Positions 33,955 through 43,805 of a stretch of DNA of 64,000 bases are shown here, in pieces. The notes below the pieces were generated by a model. It did not search any database. It worked only from the letters and a program-made list of their open reading frames with translations, and was not told the origin of the DNA. Made by a program: the position numbers and the translations under genes. Location of the stretch: contig OZ241915.1 of the NCBI GenBank assembly GCA_965203795.1, forward strand, positions 3,872,576 to 3,936,575, given 5' to 3'. This stretch comes from CBDBBY01 sp965203795. GTDB lineage: Bacteria; Pseudomonadota; Alphaproteobacteria; Rhodobacterales; Rhodobacteraceae. How positions within the stretch are numbered: position 1 is the stretch's first letter; each line of letters opens with the position of its first letter.

Positions 33955-34152
33955 TGAGCATCCGGCTGCCCGACAGGCGGCAAACCGGCCTGACGAAAGC
34001 CCCTCACTTCGCAACGGGATCGCCGACGGGCCGCGCGGGGGCCGCCTGCGACCGCAATCCCGGCCACGGGGGGCGAATGCCGGGAAACGCCGATCCCTCG
34101 GCACCGCCCGGGACAGGTTGAAGTGCGCCCGAGAGAGGAGCGTTTCACGCCA
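33955..34152 (+). repeat. Dispersed ~195-bp repeat, copy B (copy A at 20690-20885)
   Basis: See copy A. This copy ends cgtttcacgccaataattgt just beyond the SMP-30 stop. Between the third small-RNA unit (33725) and here nothing else is recognised. Confidence 0.6.
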
Positions 34153-34159
34153 ATAATTG

Positions 34160-35050
34160 TCAGCTCGTCCTGGTTGGCGCTCCGAATTCAAACGTCGGCA
34201 GCCCTTTGACGCCGGGCTTGACGGCGAACAAATGCCCGTCGGGGCCGTCATCTCCCGTGCCCGTTCTGGCCGACGTGACGTACAGGGTGTCGAGGTCTTC
34301 CCCGCCGAACGCGACGCTCGTCGGGCGCGTTGCCGGCAGGTCCACCACCTGATCGACAACGCCGCCGGGTCCGAAACGGACCACGCAGCTTCCGTCCCAG
34401 CGCGCGTTCCAAACGCCCCCCTCCGCATCCACGCACGAGCCGTCCGGTAGGCCCCTGTCGAAACGGGCGAAGTCCCGCCGGTTCGACGGGGTGCCGGTTC
34501 CGAGGTCGTAGTCGTACGACCAGATCATGCCGATCTTGGTGTCGCAGAAGTACATCCGGTCGTTCTCCGGGCTGAAGCAAAGGGTGTTGGAAATCCAGAT
34601 CCCCGATTCGAAAGGCGTGACGGAGAGGTCGGAATCCAGCCGGTAAAGCGTGCCGGATGCTTGCACCAAATCGATATCCTGCGCTCCCGGGGAGACGTTG
34701 TTCTGCATGGTTCCGAACCAGTACCGGCCCTTCGCGTCGGTGCCGCCGTCGTTGCACCGGTTGAAAGGCAGGCCCGGTTCGGGGTCCGCCACCATGGTGA
34801 GCTGCCTGGTCTCCAGATCGTATTTGTGGATGCCCCTGTGGGCGGCGATGACCAGGCCGTCGCCCCAGGGACGCATGCTGGTGATCATCTGCGGCATGGG
34901 ATGCCGCTCCAGAGAACCGGTCGCCGGATCATGGATCAGCAGCTCCGACGGCGGCAGAATGCTCAGCCAGAAGACCCTCTTCCGCTTGGAATGCCAAAAC
35001 GCGCTTTCGCCCAATAGGTTGCCGCAGGGAACAACGACTTCAGCCTTCAT
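34160..35050 (-). CDS. SMP-30/gluconolactonase/LRE family protein
   Basis: ATG at 35050 follows gagaggtgacgaac; 296 residues. Six-bladed propeller landmarks: NLLGESAFWHSKRKRVFWLS (metal-binding Glu), NRCNDGGTDAKGRYWFGTM, SNTLCFSPENDRMYFCDT and LPDGSCVDAEGGVWNARW (metal-binding Asp). Members hydrolyse sugar lactones. It lies downstream of an aldose-epimerase pseudogene in the same direction, as in sugar-acid catabolic units; a decayed 3' copy is at 31.4-31.6 kb. Intact. Confidence 0.9.
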   Translation of the reverse strand: MKAEVVVPCGNLLGESAFWHSKRKRVFWLSILPPSELLIHDPATGSLERHPMPQMITSMRPWGDGLVIAAHRGIHKYDLETRQLTMVADPEPGLPFNRCNDGGTDAKGRYWFGTMQNNVSPGAQDIDLVQASGTLYRLDSDLSVTPFESGIWISNTLCFSPENDRMYFCDTKIGMIWSYDYDLGTGTPSNRRDFARFDRGLPDGSCVDAEGGVWNARWDGSCVVRFGPGGVVDQVVDLPATRPTSVAFGGEDLDTLYVTSARTGTGDDGPDGHLFAVKPGVKGLPTFEFGAPTRTS

Positions 35051-35234
35051 GTTCGTCACCTCTCATGGCCCGTGCCGCGTCCGTTAGCGGCGGTCCGCTT
35101 GGGCGGAACGCTAGCACCGGCGGTTGAACCCTTCAAATCATGCCGGATTCCGGGCGACATGTTTGGCCGATCAGCGGGCGGTTGTTCGGCGGGACGGTCC
35201 GGCCGGAACAGCGAGCGATCGCCGCGGGAACCGG

Positions 35235-36128
35235 CTACGGCCCTGTCAGCTCGATCCGGACGCTCCATTCATGGCGGTCGCCGGGTTCAAGGACCAGCGC
35301 CCGCGACATCGATTCCGCTTCCGCGAGGTCGTCTGCGAACGCGGTCGTCGGTTCCAGAGCCACCTAGTGAACGGGATCGTCCGGCGGCCAGCCGCAGTAG
35401 TCGAGCCACAATCCGAGCGCCCGGATTGCGCCCCTTTCCCATAGGAAGCGGATGCCGCCGTCCGGGCCGGATGCGCCGACCGCGCAGCCGTCAGGCGTAT
35501 GGGCATAGAGCTTGACGGCCAGCCCTTCATCGACATCCAGCGCTTCGCTCAAGTCCAGTTCCGTCCCGGCGAGTTGCGGCCATTCGATTTCGGCGCGCTG
35601 CAGCGCCTGTCTCCGTCGGACGCCGCCGGAAATAGCGAAGCCTTCTGCATCTTTTGAGAATTCGATTCTGTCGCCCGGATTGAGTTGAAGCAGGCAGTGC
35701 TGGCTCCACATGTACGGAAACGGATCGGATGAGGTGTTCCGCACCCAATAGTCGGCGACCACTTGGTTGCCGCGAAGCGAGAGCGTTCTAGCGAACTCGA
35801 AGCGGTCGCCCGAATGCTTGGCGCGCACGGCGCGTTCCGAAACCTCAACGTTCCAGCGGCGGCCCCAGAGAACTCCGTGGTCTCGAAGATCGCCCCAAGC
35901 CGCGGTTCGGCAGGGCGCGACCGTGGGAAAGCACTCGTCCCAGCCCCGCGCTTCATCGCCGAGATAGGGCGCGCTGTCGCCATGGCCTCCCGTGCATTTC
36001 CCCTCCACCAGCCACTGGCGCTCGGAAGCGAGATCGGTGAGCGCAGTGACCCGCGCGCCGAAGGCCGGATCGACAACCAACTCGACGCGGTCGTTCGACA
36101 ATGTGAATCGCTCGTCTTCCTCGCCCAT
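35235..36128 (-). pseudogene. Aldose 1-epimerase-like gene with one amber codon
   Basis: ATG at 36128 gives MGEEDERFTLSNDRVELVVD, a typical start of galactose-mutarotase-fold proteins, through DECFPTVAPCRTAAWGDLRD, MWSQHCLLQLNPGDRIEFSK and LDYCGWPPDDPVH. TAG at 35364-35366 then interrupts before VALEPTTAFADDLAEAESMS, the conserved EPTT end of the family; the frame continues to a TAG at 35235. Full length would be 297 codons. The amber is one transition from Gln. The product lacks only the last ~43 residues, but these include a family-conserved Glu, so it is probably inactive. Confidence 0.8.
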
Positions 36129-36469
36129 CCTTGGTCTTTCCTGTGTCGTGCGGCGCCGGGGCGGCCTCCCGCGCAGCCGCGCCGGAATGCGCGTCCGCCG
36201 GAAACGTTCCGCCGCCGCGTTCGAATTGGCGGCTCGCGATCTTCCGCGACTCCTGCTGCAGGCGCACGGCCCGGCATTCCGTATACATTGCTGATTCAAG
36301 CATCAAATCGTGACATCTGAAGCGCATTGGGAGCGTTCGGAAACAAACGGAATGCTCGCCCGGCCGGAAAGATTCACGAATCTTTGAATGCTGACGAATA
36401 ATGTGAGTTCGGTCGGCGGGCATGTTTCGGTATGATTCAAGCCGGAACAACCCTCCAGAAGGCTCGATC
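36129..36469. other. Divergent intergenic region, epimerase pseudogene / Lrp regulator
   Basis: About 340 bases upstream of both genes. No clear promoter boxes or operator palindrome seen. An in-frame start at 36422 could extend the Lrp protein by 16 residues. Confidence 0.35.
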
Positions 36470-37000
36470 ATGGAACCTGCCAGCCCGAAAAAGGGAATCG
36501 GCGACTTGCGCGGACCCGCCCAAAGGATCGGCTCTCTGCGGAACGAGCTGAACCGGGCGATCGTGTCGGCGCTCGACAGCGATGGACGTAGGCCCTTTTC
36601 CGACATCGCCCAGCATCTCGGCGTGTCCGAAGGCACGATCCGGAACAGGATCCACGCGATGAAGGAGGCGGGAAACCTCCGGATCGTGGCGGTAACCAAT
36701 CCGGTCGCGCGCGAGTACCAAGCGGACGCGATCATCGGAATCCGGGTGACGAGCCGGAGCACCCCCGAAGCCGTCGCGACGCGCCTCGTCGAGGACGACC
36801 GGGTCGTTTACGTCCTGTGGGTCGGCGGCCGGTTCGATCTGCTGATCGAGGTTGTCGCCGACAGCCGCGAGCGGTTTCTGGAATTCCTTGAGACGAAGAT
36901 CTACGGGGCGACGGACATCTCGGGCGCGGAGGTCATGCTCGGGCTCAAGAACTTCAAGAACCAGTTCCTTCTGAAGCGGAGGGCAAGCGAGCTCGAGTGA
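36470..37000 (+). CDS. Lrp/AsnC-family transcriptional regulator
   Basis: ATG at 36470 follows agaaggctcgatc; 176 residues. The N-terminal winged HTH is LRNELNRAIVSALDSDGRRP with FSDIAQHLGVSEGTIRNRIH, and the C-terminal RAM domain shows AIIGIRVTSRSTPEAVATRL, VVYVLWVGGRFDLLIEVV and FLETKIYGATDISGAEVMLG. It probably senses an amino acid or other small ligand and binds DNA as an octamer; targets unknown. Convergent with the BatA-like cluster. Confidence 0.92.
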   Translation: MEPASPKKGIGDLRGPAQRIGSLRNELNRAIVSALDSDGRRPFSDIAQHLGVSEGTIRNRIHAMKEAGNLRIVAVTNPVAREYQADAIIGIRVTSRSTPEAVATRLVEDDRVVYVLWVGGRFDLLIEVVADSRERFLEFLETKIYGATDISGAEVMLGLKNFKNQFLLKRRASELE

Positions 37001-37021
37001 CGGAGCCTGCGGCGCGATCCT

Positions 37022-39070
37022 TCATGTCCCTTCCAGCCGCCAAGCCGCCGCGGCGGCAAGCAGCACAAGCAGCGTGATCAGCGGCGCGTTCGCCAAAGGA
37101 ACGATGTCCGCGCCGGAAACCGTGTAGGCATTCCTCGGCGTCACGCCCAGCCAGCCCCGCCCGGAGGCCGCCCGTCCGGCCCGCACCAGCCTGAATTCCG
37201 GCAATCCGTCCTCAATGCGGAGAACCGCTCCGCCGGACGCCTGCGCCAGCTCCAATGCCGCGCCCGCATCCGCTACCGGGGAAGCGTGCTCCAAAGGATG
37301 CGCAGGGCCCACGGCCGCCGCCGCGGTGAATTCGCCGTCCGTCGCCCGGTAAAGCCCTGGGTTTGCGCCTTCGACTTCCGCTTCGAACAAGCCCGCGGCG
37401 GCCTCTTCGGCGCGGACGCTGGTTGAAGCGCCATCGGGCGATATCAGCCTGATTTCCCGTCCGGCGCCGCCGGACATGGTCCGCCTGGCGAATTTGAGCG
37501 TTGATCCCGCCGCGCTCGCCGACAGCGTTTCCTCCTCCAGCGCGGGCTCGCGCATCATCCAGTGCGCGAGACGCCTCAGCAGCTCCAGTTGCGGGCCGCC
37601 GCCCTCGAAGCTCCTGTGCCATAGCCAAGCCTGGTCGGAAGCCAGCACGGCGACCCGGCCTTCGCCGGCCCGGCCGAGCACGAGCAGCGGCTGCCCTCCG
37701 ATTCCCTCGAGCAGGACATGCCCGCTGAGCGCGCTGATATCGACCTGCCGGAACCAGCGGCCCCAGCCGTCGGCCCCGTCGGCCAGCTCGGCCGTGACGG
37801 GGTGCCGAAGCCCCGCCGGCGTCAGCGCCGGGCGGAATCCCTCCTCAAGCACGAATCCGGTCGGCCTGGCGGGAAGCACCTTTCCGATGGCGGTCCCGTA
37901 AAGAGACCGAAGTCCGGAGAACTCGGGACCCGCGGCCACCAGCAGCGCGCCGCCCCGCTCCACGTAGTTCGCGAGGCTTTCGAAATGCTGGTTCAACAGC
38001 AGGCCGCTGCGGCTGTAGCGGTCGAAAATGACAAGATCGAACTGGTCGATCTTCTCTTGGAACAGCTCGCGCGCCGGAAACTGGACAAGCGCGATCTCCT
38101 CGGTCGGCGCGCTGTCGCGCTTGTCCGGCGTCCGCAGAAGCGTGAAATGCACGAGCTCCACCGAACCGTCGGATTTGAGGATGTTCCGCCAGGTCCGCTG
38201 CCCGACATGGGGCTTGCCCGACACCATCAGCACGCGGAGCCGCTCCCGCACGCCCCTGATTTCCGCGGTCGCCTCGTTGTTGGCGGCCGTCAGCTCCCCG
38301 TCGAGCGGCGACGCGCGGAGGTGCACCGTTCTGGTTCCCGCCGCGCCGAACTCCACCGGCACGCCGAATTGCTCTCCTTCCTTCGCCCTGACCAGCCCGG
38401 CGCGCGCGCCGTCGATGAAGACCTCCACTTCGACGTCTGCGCCAATCGCGGCGGCGCCCGAATCCTTCACCTCCGCGATCACTTCCACTCCTTCGCCGAC
38501 CACGGCGAACGCGGGCGCGCTTCGGATCTCCAGTTCCCTGTCGAGCTCGGCGCGTTCCGAAGTCAGCAGCACGTGCACCGGCGCGGGCTGCGCAGTGCCG
38601 AACTCGGCATCGTGGATGCCTCCGTCGGTCAAGACTACCGCTCCGGCGAACCGGCCGGTTCCGATCTCCTCGATTTCGCGCCGCAGCGACGAAGCGAGCA
38701 GGGTGCCTTCGGCTGCGCCCGGCGGCGGGTCCGCGAGTTCCGCCACCCGCAGCTCGACGTTCGGCAGCGCGGGCAGCTCCTCGCGCAGCCAGGCCAGCGC
38801 CTCCTCGGTCCGTGCGTCCCGGCCGCCTAGGCTCTGGCTGGCCGTCCGGTCGATCAGAGCAAGAACGATGTCGGATTCGAATTGCCGGTCTTCCAGCCTG
38901 ACACGGGGATCCAGGATCGCGGCGCAGATCAGCAGCGCGAGTGCTGCGCGCAGGCTCCATCCCCGCAGGCTCGAACGGATGGCCAAAGCCAGCGCCAGAA
39001 CCGCCAAGGCAATGCAGCCGAGCGCCAGCGGCCAAGGGAGCAGCGGATCGAACTCGAGCGAGTACGCCAT
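37022..39070 (-). CDS. Large membrane-anchored protein of the MoxR/DUF58 cluster (glutamine-amidotransferase-like core)
   Basis: ATG at 39070, one base after the preceding stop; 682 residues. Two N-terminal membrane segments (LPWPLALGCIALAVLALALA and SLRAALALLICAAILD) are followed by a vWA-like start DIVLALIDRTASQS. A middle region is like class I amidotransferase-fold domains: VLMVSGKPHVGQRTWRNILK, FDLVIFDRYSRSGLLLNQHF and YVERGGALLVAAGPEFSGLR. A C-terminal membrane anchor (APLITLLVLLAAAAAWRLEG) follows. Last gene of a four-gene unit seen in alphaproteobacteria; thought to act with MoxR in envelope protein maturation or stress, exact role unknown. Confidence 0.8.
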   Translation of the reverse strand: MAYSLEFDPLLPWPLALGCIALAVLALALAIRSSLRGWSLRAALALLICAAILDPRVRLEDRQFESDIVLALIDRTASQSLGGRDARTEEALAWLREELPALPNVELRVAELADPPPGAAEGTLLASSLRREIEEIGTGRFAGAVVLTDGGIHDAEFGTAQPAPVHVLLTSERAELDRELEIRSAPAFAVVGEGVEVIAEVKDSGAAAIGADVEVEVFIDGARAGLVRAKEGEQFGVPVEFGAAGTRTVHLRASPLDGELTAANNEATAEIRGVRERLRVLMVSGKPHVGQRTWRNILKSDGSVELVHFTLLRTPDKRDSAPTEEIALVQFPARELFQEKIDQFDLVIFDRYSRSGLLLNQHFESLANYVERGGALLVAAGPEFSGLRSLYGTAIGKVLPARPTGFVLEEGFRPALTPAGLRHPVTAELADGADGWGRWFRQVDISALSGHVLLEGIGGQPLLVLGRAGEGRVAVLASDQAWLWHRSFEGGGPQLELLRRLAHWMMREPALEEETLSASAAGSTLKFARRTMSGGAGREIRLISPDGASTSVRAEEAAAGLFEAEVEGANPGLYRATDGEFTAAAAVGPAHPLEHASPVADAGAALELAQASGGAVLRIEDGLPEFRLVRAGRAASGRGWLGVTPRNAYTVSGADIVPLANAPLITLLVLLAAAAAWRLEGT

Positions 39071-39071
39071 G

Positions 39072-41822
39072 TCAGGACCCGAGCCTCTCAAGGATCGCGT
39101 CGATATGCAGCTGGTCGGATTTGTAGTTGCCGGTGAGCGCATGCATCACGAGGTTGATCCCGAACCGGAACGCGGTTTCGCGCTGCCTTTCGCCCGCGCT
39201 TCCCCACCCTACGGGAAACATCCGGCTTCCGTCGGCCTCCGCAGCCCAGGCGGAAGCCCAATCATTGCCGCCGACAACGACCGGAGTGACGCCGTCATTG
39301 ACTGCCGCCAGCTTCCATGAGGGCGCCCCCTCGTCCTGCGCGCCCGGATCCGCCACCCATACCTCGCCGGTGTGCCGTCCGGGATAATCGGCGAGCAGAT
39401 AGTAGGATCGGGAAAGCACATGCCCTCGGCTCAGCGTCTGGAGGGCGGGCAGATTCAGGCGCGCGCCCAGCCTGGCCAGCGCATCGGAATTGGCGGTTCC
39501 GAACCGGAACCCGCCGATATCGGCATCCTTCGTGTCGAACAGGATCATGCCGCCATTGGCGAGGAACGCATTGATTTTTTCGTACGCTTCTTCGGACAGG
39601 TCGGGCTGCGCCGGCGTTACAGGCCAGTAGACCAGCGGGAAGAACGCGAGCTCGTCCAACTCCGGATCGACCGGAACCGGCGGCCCCGGCTCGACGGAGG
39701 TGCGCTCCGCCAGCTTTGCCGAGAGCCCCCGCAGTCCCGCTTCCGACACCAGGTCCGTTTCCGGGTCGCCGGTCCGCATGTAGGCCAGAACGGTTTCCCG
39801 GGTGGACGCCAACGCGAAGGCGTCGTCCGCATCGCCTGCCGAGGGGAGGATCGCCGCGGCCGCGAAGGCCCCAGCCGCCGCGCCCAGGCGCAGGGCGTGC
39901 CCGCCGAGCCTGAGCGTGGCCAGCACGTCCGCGGAAAACAGCAGCAAGGCCAGCGCGAGCAGAATTCCTGCAAGCGGCAGCGCCCCCTGCGCATCGAATC
40001 CGGCGACGGCGGTTCCGTCCGGCCAGGATGCGGGACGCAGCTCTCGATCCTCGGGCACCGCCGGGACGGCCGCCCGATAGGACCCGGAACGGTAGACGCC
40101 CGGAGGCAAGTCCGGCCCGGCCCGGCCTTCGGCCAATACGGATCCATCGACGGACTTGCCGGTGTCGGAGGGCACAACCTCTCCGAAGGCGGTCAATTGC
40201 CTCTCCGGCGTCCAGACGAGCTGGTCCGCGTGCGGCGGAAGAGGCGCGGGTCCGGCCGCCGCCGCGATCAGCAGCCGCTCCAGCATGTCCGCGAACAGGC
40301 CCGAAATCGGAAGGTTCGACCACTCGGTCTCGGCCGACACGTGGAAAAGCACGACGCGGCCGTCGCCGACGGGCTTTGAGGTCGCGAGCGGCGTGCCGTC
40401 CTCAAGCTCGGCGATCGCCCGCCTCTCGAGGTCGGGTCCGGGCTCGGCGAGCACCTGATAACGAACGAGGACTTCGCCGGGGACCGCCAACCCGAAGAAC
40501 GGGCTGTCTTCCGCGAACGGAGCCAGCCCCTTGGGGCTTTCCCAGGACAACGCGCCGCCAAGCGAGCGCCCTCCCGGACGCAGCCGCACGGGAAGCAGCG
40601 GGTCGTCGGCTCCGCCTGCCGCCGCCGCGAGCCGCGGGCCCGCGAAACGAATCAGGAGGCCGCCGCTTTCGACCCAGTCGAGCAGCGCCGCGGCATCGGC
40701 ATCGGAGTTCGGGACCGAATCAGCGAGGATGACCGCGTCCGGATTCGCGAGAAGGTCGGCAGCGGAGGCCGCGCCGACGAGTTCGGCGTCCGGCTCGAGC
40801 GCCCGCCGGAGAAAGTGTCCCGGCGAAAGAAGCTCGCTTCCCTCGGCGAAGCCGCCGTCGTCTATGATGGCGACCTTCCGCGCCGAGACGCCGCCGGCCG
40901 CCAGCACGACTGAGCCTGCCGAATCCGCGCCGCGGATTTCGAAGCGGGTTGCCCGGTTCAGCATCTCGCGGGGCAAGCCGATTACCGCCGCCGCGTTCCG
41001 CTCCCCGTCGGCGAAGACGGCCTCCGCAGTGTCGAGCCTTCTTTCGACGCCAGCCGGGTCCGGCCCGAACGCGTCCACCGCGACCGCGAGCTCGCCCGAC
41101 AAGTGCTGCCTCGAGACCTTCAGCGACGCGATTCCGCCTTCCAGTTCCGGGCGCCGCAATGCGAGCGCCGGACTGCCGCTTTCGTAGACCGCCAGCGCGC
41201 CGCGCCGGGCAAGAAGCTCAGCCAGCTCCAGTTTCGCGTCCGAATGCAGGCCGTCGGAAATCCAATGCGTTTCAAAAGAGGCGGGGAGGCGTGCCCGGAC
41301 CCAGCGGGCGGCCGCTTCGAAATCGGCCTCCCACGGCAGCGGGCGCAGCTCGTCGAGAGTCGCCGTCCATGCCGCCGCATCGCGGAATTCCCCATCCTCC
41401 GGCATTTCCGCGGCCATGGAGGCCAGAAGCGCAGGCCGCTGCCGTCGCGCCGCGTCGTCAAGGATGCCGGCGGCCTTCGCGGCGCGGTCGTCCCAGTCGG
41501 GCGCGTCGGCCCAGCCGCCATCGACAAGCACGAGGATCGGGTTCGCCGAGTCCACGCCGACCGCGCCTTGGGGAGCCAGTTCCGGCCGCGCAAGGCCGAG
41601 CACGGCCGCCGCGACAGCGGCAATCCGGAGGATGCGCAGCCACAGAGGCGATGTCGAAGTCGTGGCCTCGCTGTCCCGCAGGCCCAGCATCAGGATTACC
41701 GGCGGAAACAGGCGCTTTGTCGCCGGAGGAGGGACGGCGCGGAGCAGCAGCCAAAGGAAAGGCAGCGCCAGAAGCCCAAGGAGCGCGATTGGGGACGCGA
41801 ACGCGATCAGGCCGAATTCCAT
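39072..41822 (-). CDS. DUF4159-domain protein with BatA-like N terminus
   Basis: 916 residues. The N terminus has the BatA-type double membrane segment (FASPIALLGLLALPFLWLLL and ILRIAAVAAAVLGLARPELA), followed by a vWA-like NPILVLVDGGWADAPDWDDR. A middle membrane pair (LPLAGILLALALLLFSADVL) precedes the DUF4159 domain: LAFFPLVYWPVTPAQPDLSE, LANGGMILFDTKDADIGG and HVLSRSYYLLADYPGRHTGE, ending with NLVMHALTGNYKSDQLH. Six bases after the DUF58 stop. Gene order and composition fit a MoxR-dependent envelope complex. Confidence 0.88.
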   Translation of the reverse strand: MEFGLIAFASPIALLGLLALPFLWLLLRAVPPPATKRLFPPVILMLGLRDSEATTSTSPLWLRILRIAAVAAAVLGLARPELAPQGAVGVDSANPILVLVDGGWADAPDWDDRAAKAAGILDDAARRQRPALLASMAAEMPEDGEFRDAAAWTATLDELRPLPWEADFEAAARWVRARLPASFETHWISDGLHSDAKLELAELLARRGALAVYESGSPALALRRPELEGGIASLKVSRQHLSGELAVAVDAFGPDPAGVERRLDTAEAVFADGERNAAAVIGLPREMLNRATRFEIRGADSAGSVVLAAGGVSARKVAIIDDGGFAEGSELLSPGHFLRRALEPDAELVGAASAADLLANPDAVILADSVPNSDADAAALLDWVESGGLLIRFAGPRLAAAAGGADDPLLPVRLRPGGRSLGGALSWESPKGLAPFAEDSPFFGLAVPGEVLVRYQVLAEPGPDLERRAIAELEDGTPLATSKPVGDGRVVLFHVSAETEWSNLPISGLFADMLERLLIAAAAGPAPLPPHADQLVWTPERQLTAFGEVVPSDTGKSVDGSVLAEGRAGPDLPPGVYRSGSYRAAVPAVPEDRELRPASWPDGTAVAGFDAQGALPLAGILLALALLLFSADVLATLRLGGHALRLGAAAGAFAAAAILPSAGDADDAFALASTRETVLAYMRTGDPETDLVSEAGLRGLSAKLAERTSVEPGPPVPVDPELDELAFFPLVYWPVTPAQPDLSEEAYEKINAFLANGGMILFDTKDADIGGFRFGTANSDALARLGARLNLPALQTLSRGHVLSRSYYLLADYPGRHTGEVWVADPGAQDEGAPSWKLAAVNDGVTPVVVGGNDWASAWAAEADGSRMFPVGWGSAGERQRETAFRFGINLVMHALTGNYKSDQLHIDAILERLGS

Positions 41823-41828
41823 CGGCGG

Positions 41829-42707
41829 CTATCTTTTCCGGGACAAGGCTTCGTGCAGCCAGAGCAGGGCCGGGCTCGCGGGCCTGCCGGTGCCGTGGAC
41901 CGTGCTTAGCCAGCCGGCGTCCCGCGCCAAAGCCGCGACCGCCGCTTTCCGCTTTTCGAGCTCGGCCGCGTATCCCGCCTTGAGCGACTTCGCCGCGAGG
42001 GTTTCGAATCGCAGCGTGCCGTTCATGCTGCGGAATTCCGTCCGGCCGCGGAAGGGGAACGCCTCTTCGGCGGGGTCGAGGATCTGAAGCAGCACCCCCG
42101 CCGCTCCCGCCCCCGAGGCGAACCCGACCGAATCCTCGATCGCGTTCCAAGGGCCCAGGAAATCCGACAAGCAGACAATCGCGTTGCGCGATCCCGCAGC
42201 GCGGGGCGGAACGCCGTATTCGCCGTCCTCGGCCGGAGCGAGCTCAGCCGCGAGCCTTTCGACGCGCGCGGGTCCAGTGCCCGGCGGCGCGGTGCCGTTC
42301 ACGAGACCGAACAGCTCGTCCGCGCGCGAAAGCAGCATCGAAAGCGCGAGCGCGATGACGCGCGCCCTGTCCGCCTTGGCTCTGCGCTCGCCGCTTCTGA
42401 ACGCCATTGACGCGGACCGGTCCACCCAGAACAGGACGGTTCCTGCCGCCTTGCGTTCCGTCTCCCGGACGAAGGGGGCTTCGCTTCGCGCGGACCTCCG
42501 CCAATCGATCTGGCGGAAATGGTCGCCGTCCCGCGCCGCGCGCAGCTGCCAGAACTCGTCCCCCGCGCCCTGCCTGCGCCGGCCCCGGTAGCCGTGGTGG
42601 ACGGCGGCGGCGGCCTTCGCCGCCTCGGCGATCAGGTGCGGAAGGCCGCCAGCCGCTTCGGCCGCCCGGGCCGACAGGCCGAGGCGTTCGCTAGCGACTC
42701 CGCTCAA
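41829..42707 (-). CDS. DUF58-domain protein
   Basis: 292 residues. The DUF58 core is DGDHFRQIDWRRSARSEAPF, followed by VLFWVDRSASMAFRSGERRA with a DxSxS MIDAS-like metal site of the vWA fold. Its ATG overlaps the moxR stop (ATGA). DUF58 proteins are the usual partners of MoxR ATPases. Normal length. Confidence 0.92.
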   Translation of the reverse strand: MSGVASERLGLSARAAEAAGGLPHLIAEAAKAAAAVHHGYRGRRRQGAGDEFWQLRAARDGDHFRQIDWRRSARSEAPFVRETERKAAGTVLFWVDRSASMAFRSGERRAKADRARVIALALSMLLSRADELFGLVNGTAPPGTGPARVERLAAELAPAEDGEYGVPPRAAGSRNAIVCLSDFLGPWNAIEDSVGFASGAGAAGVLLQILDPAEEAFPFRGRTEFRSMNGTLRFETLAAKSLKAGYAAELEKRKAAVAALARDAGWLSTVHGTGRPASPALLWLHEALSRKR

Positions 42708-43711
42708 GCGGCGGATTCCGCTTCGAATGCGGTTCCGACCGCGGCTTCAATGAACGAGCCCTCGCTTTCCCCCTTGGCGTGCGCCGCGAAACCGAGCTTC
42801 ATTCGGTGGGCCATGACCGGCTTGGCCATCGCGGCGACATCGTCCGGCGATGGCGCGAGCCTTCCGCGCAGCAGGGCGCGGGCTTTGGAAGTGAGCAGGA
42901 GCGACTGCGACGCGCGCGGGCCGGGTCCCCATTCCACTGCATCCGCAGCGCCGCCGCTTCCGCCCGCATCGGGCCGGCAGGATCTGACCAGGTCGAGAAC
43001 CAGCCCGACAACAGCCTCGCCGACCGGCATTCCGCGCACGGCCGATTGCGCTTCCTTCAACGCGTCCGGACCGAGCGATGCCTCCACTTCCGCCTCGTCT
43101 TCTCCAGTGGTCGCCAGGACGATTTCGCGCTCCGCGCCGCGGTCGGGGTATCCGATCTCGATGCTCAGCAGAAACCGGTCGAGCTGGGCTTCGGGAAGCG
43201 GGTAGGTCCCCTCGAGCTCGATCGGATTCTGAGTGGCCAGCACATGGAACGGGCGCGGAAGAGGCCGCTCCGCGCCGGCGATGGACACCGCCCCCTCCTG
43301 CATCGCCTGCAGCAGCGCGGACTGGGTCCTCGGGCTGGCCCGGTTGATTTCATCGGCCATCAGCAGCTGGCAGAACACAGGCCCTTCGTGGAACGCGAAG
43401 CGGCGGGTTCCGTCCTTCGAAGTCTGGAGGATTTCGGCGCCGAGTATGTCGGCGGGCATCAGGTCGGGCGTGAACTGGACGCGGCTGGAGGAAAGGCCCA
43501 TCACCTTGGCCATGGTTTCGACCAGCCGGGTCTTTCCGAGGCCGGGCACGCCCACGAGCAGCGCGTGCCCTCCGCAGAGCAGGGCGACCATAGCGAGCTC
43601 GACCACGAGGTCCTGGCCGATGATCCTCCGCCGCACCATCGCCTGCGCGGAGGCCAGTTCCGGCCCCAGCCGTTCGATTGTCGAGAGCAGCTCGCCCGAA
43701 TCGTCGGCCAT
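42704..43711 (-). CDS. MoxR-family AAA ATPase
   Basis: ATG at 43711 follows aaggagatttgtc; 335 residues (the longer open frame upstream overlaps the divergent DUF1285 gene and is rejected). Walker A GVPGLGKTRLVET, Walker B LLMADEINRASPRTQSALLQ, sensor 1 LATQNPIELEGTYPLPEAQL with the MoxR-typical run, then DRFLLSIEIGYPDRGAERE. MoxR ATPases act as chaperones for assembling metallo- or vWA proteins. First gene of the four-gene unit. Confidence 0.95.
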   Translation of the reverse strand: MADDSGELLSTIERLGPELASAQAMVRRRIIGQDLVVELAMVALLCGGHALLVGVPGLGKTRLVETMAKVMGLSSSRVQFTPDLMPADILGAEILQTSKDGTRRFAFHEGPVFCQLLMADEINRASPRTQSALLQAMQEGAVSIAGAERPLPRPFHVLATQNPIELEGTYPLPEAQLDRFLLSIEIGYPDRGAEREIVLATTGEDEAEVEASLGPDALKEAQSAVRGMPVGEAVVGLVLDLVRSCRPDAGGSGGAADAVEWGPGPRASQSLLLTSKARALLRGRLAPSPDDVAAMAKPVMAHRMKLGFAAHAKGESEGSFIEAAVGTAFEAESAA

Positions 43712-43805
43712 GACAAATCTCCTTCGAGCGAATACGCTGGCCGCCCGCCCGGACGCAGCCGCGCGGATAAAGAGTAAACGACGCCGCGGAATCGGCAAGC
43801 GAGCA

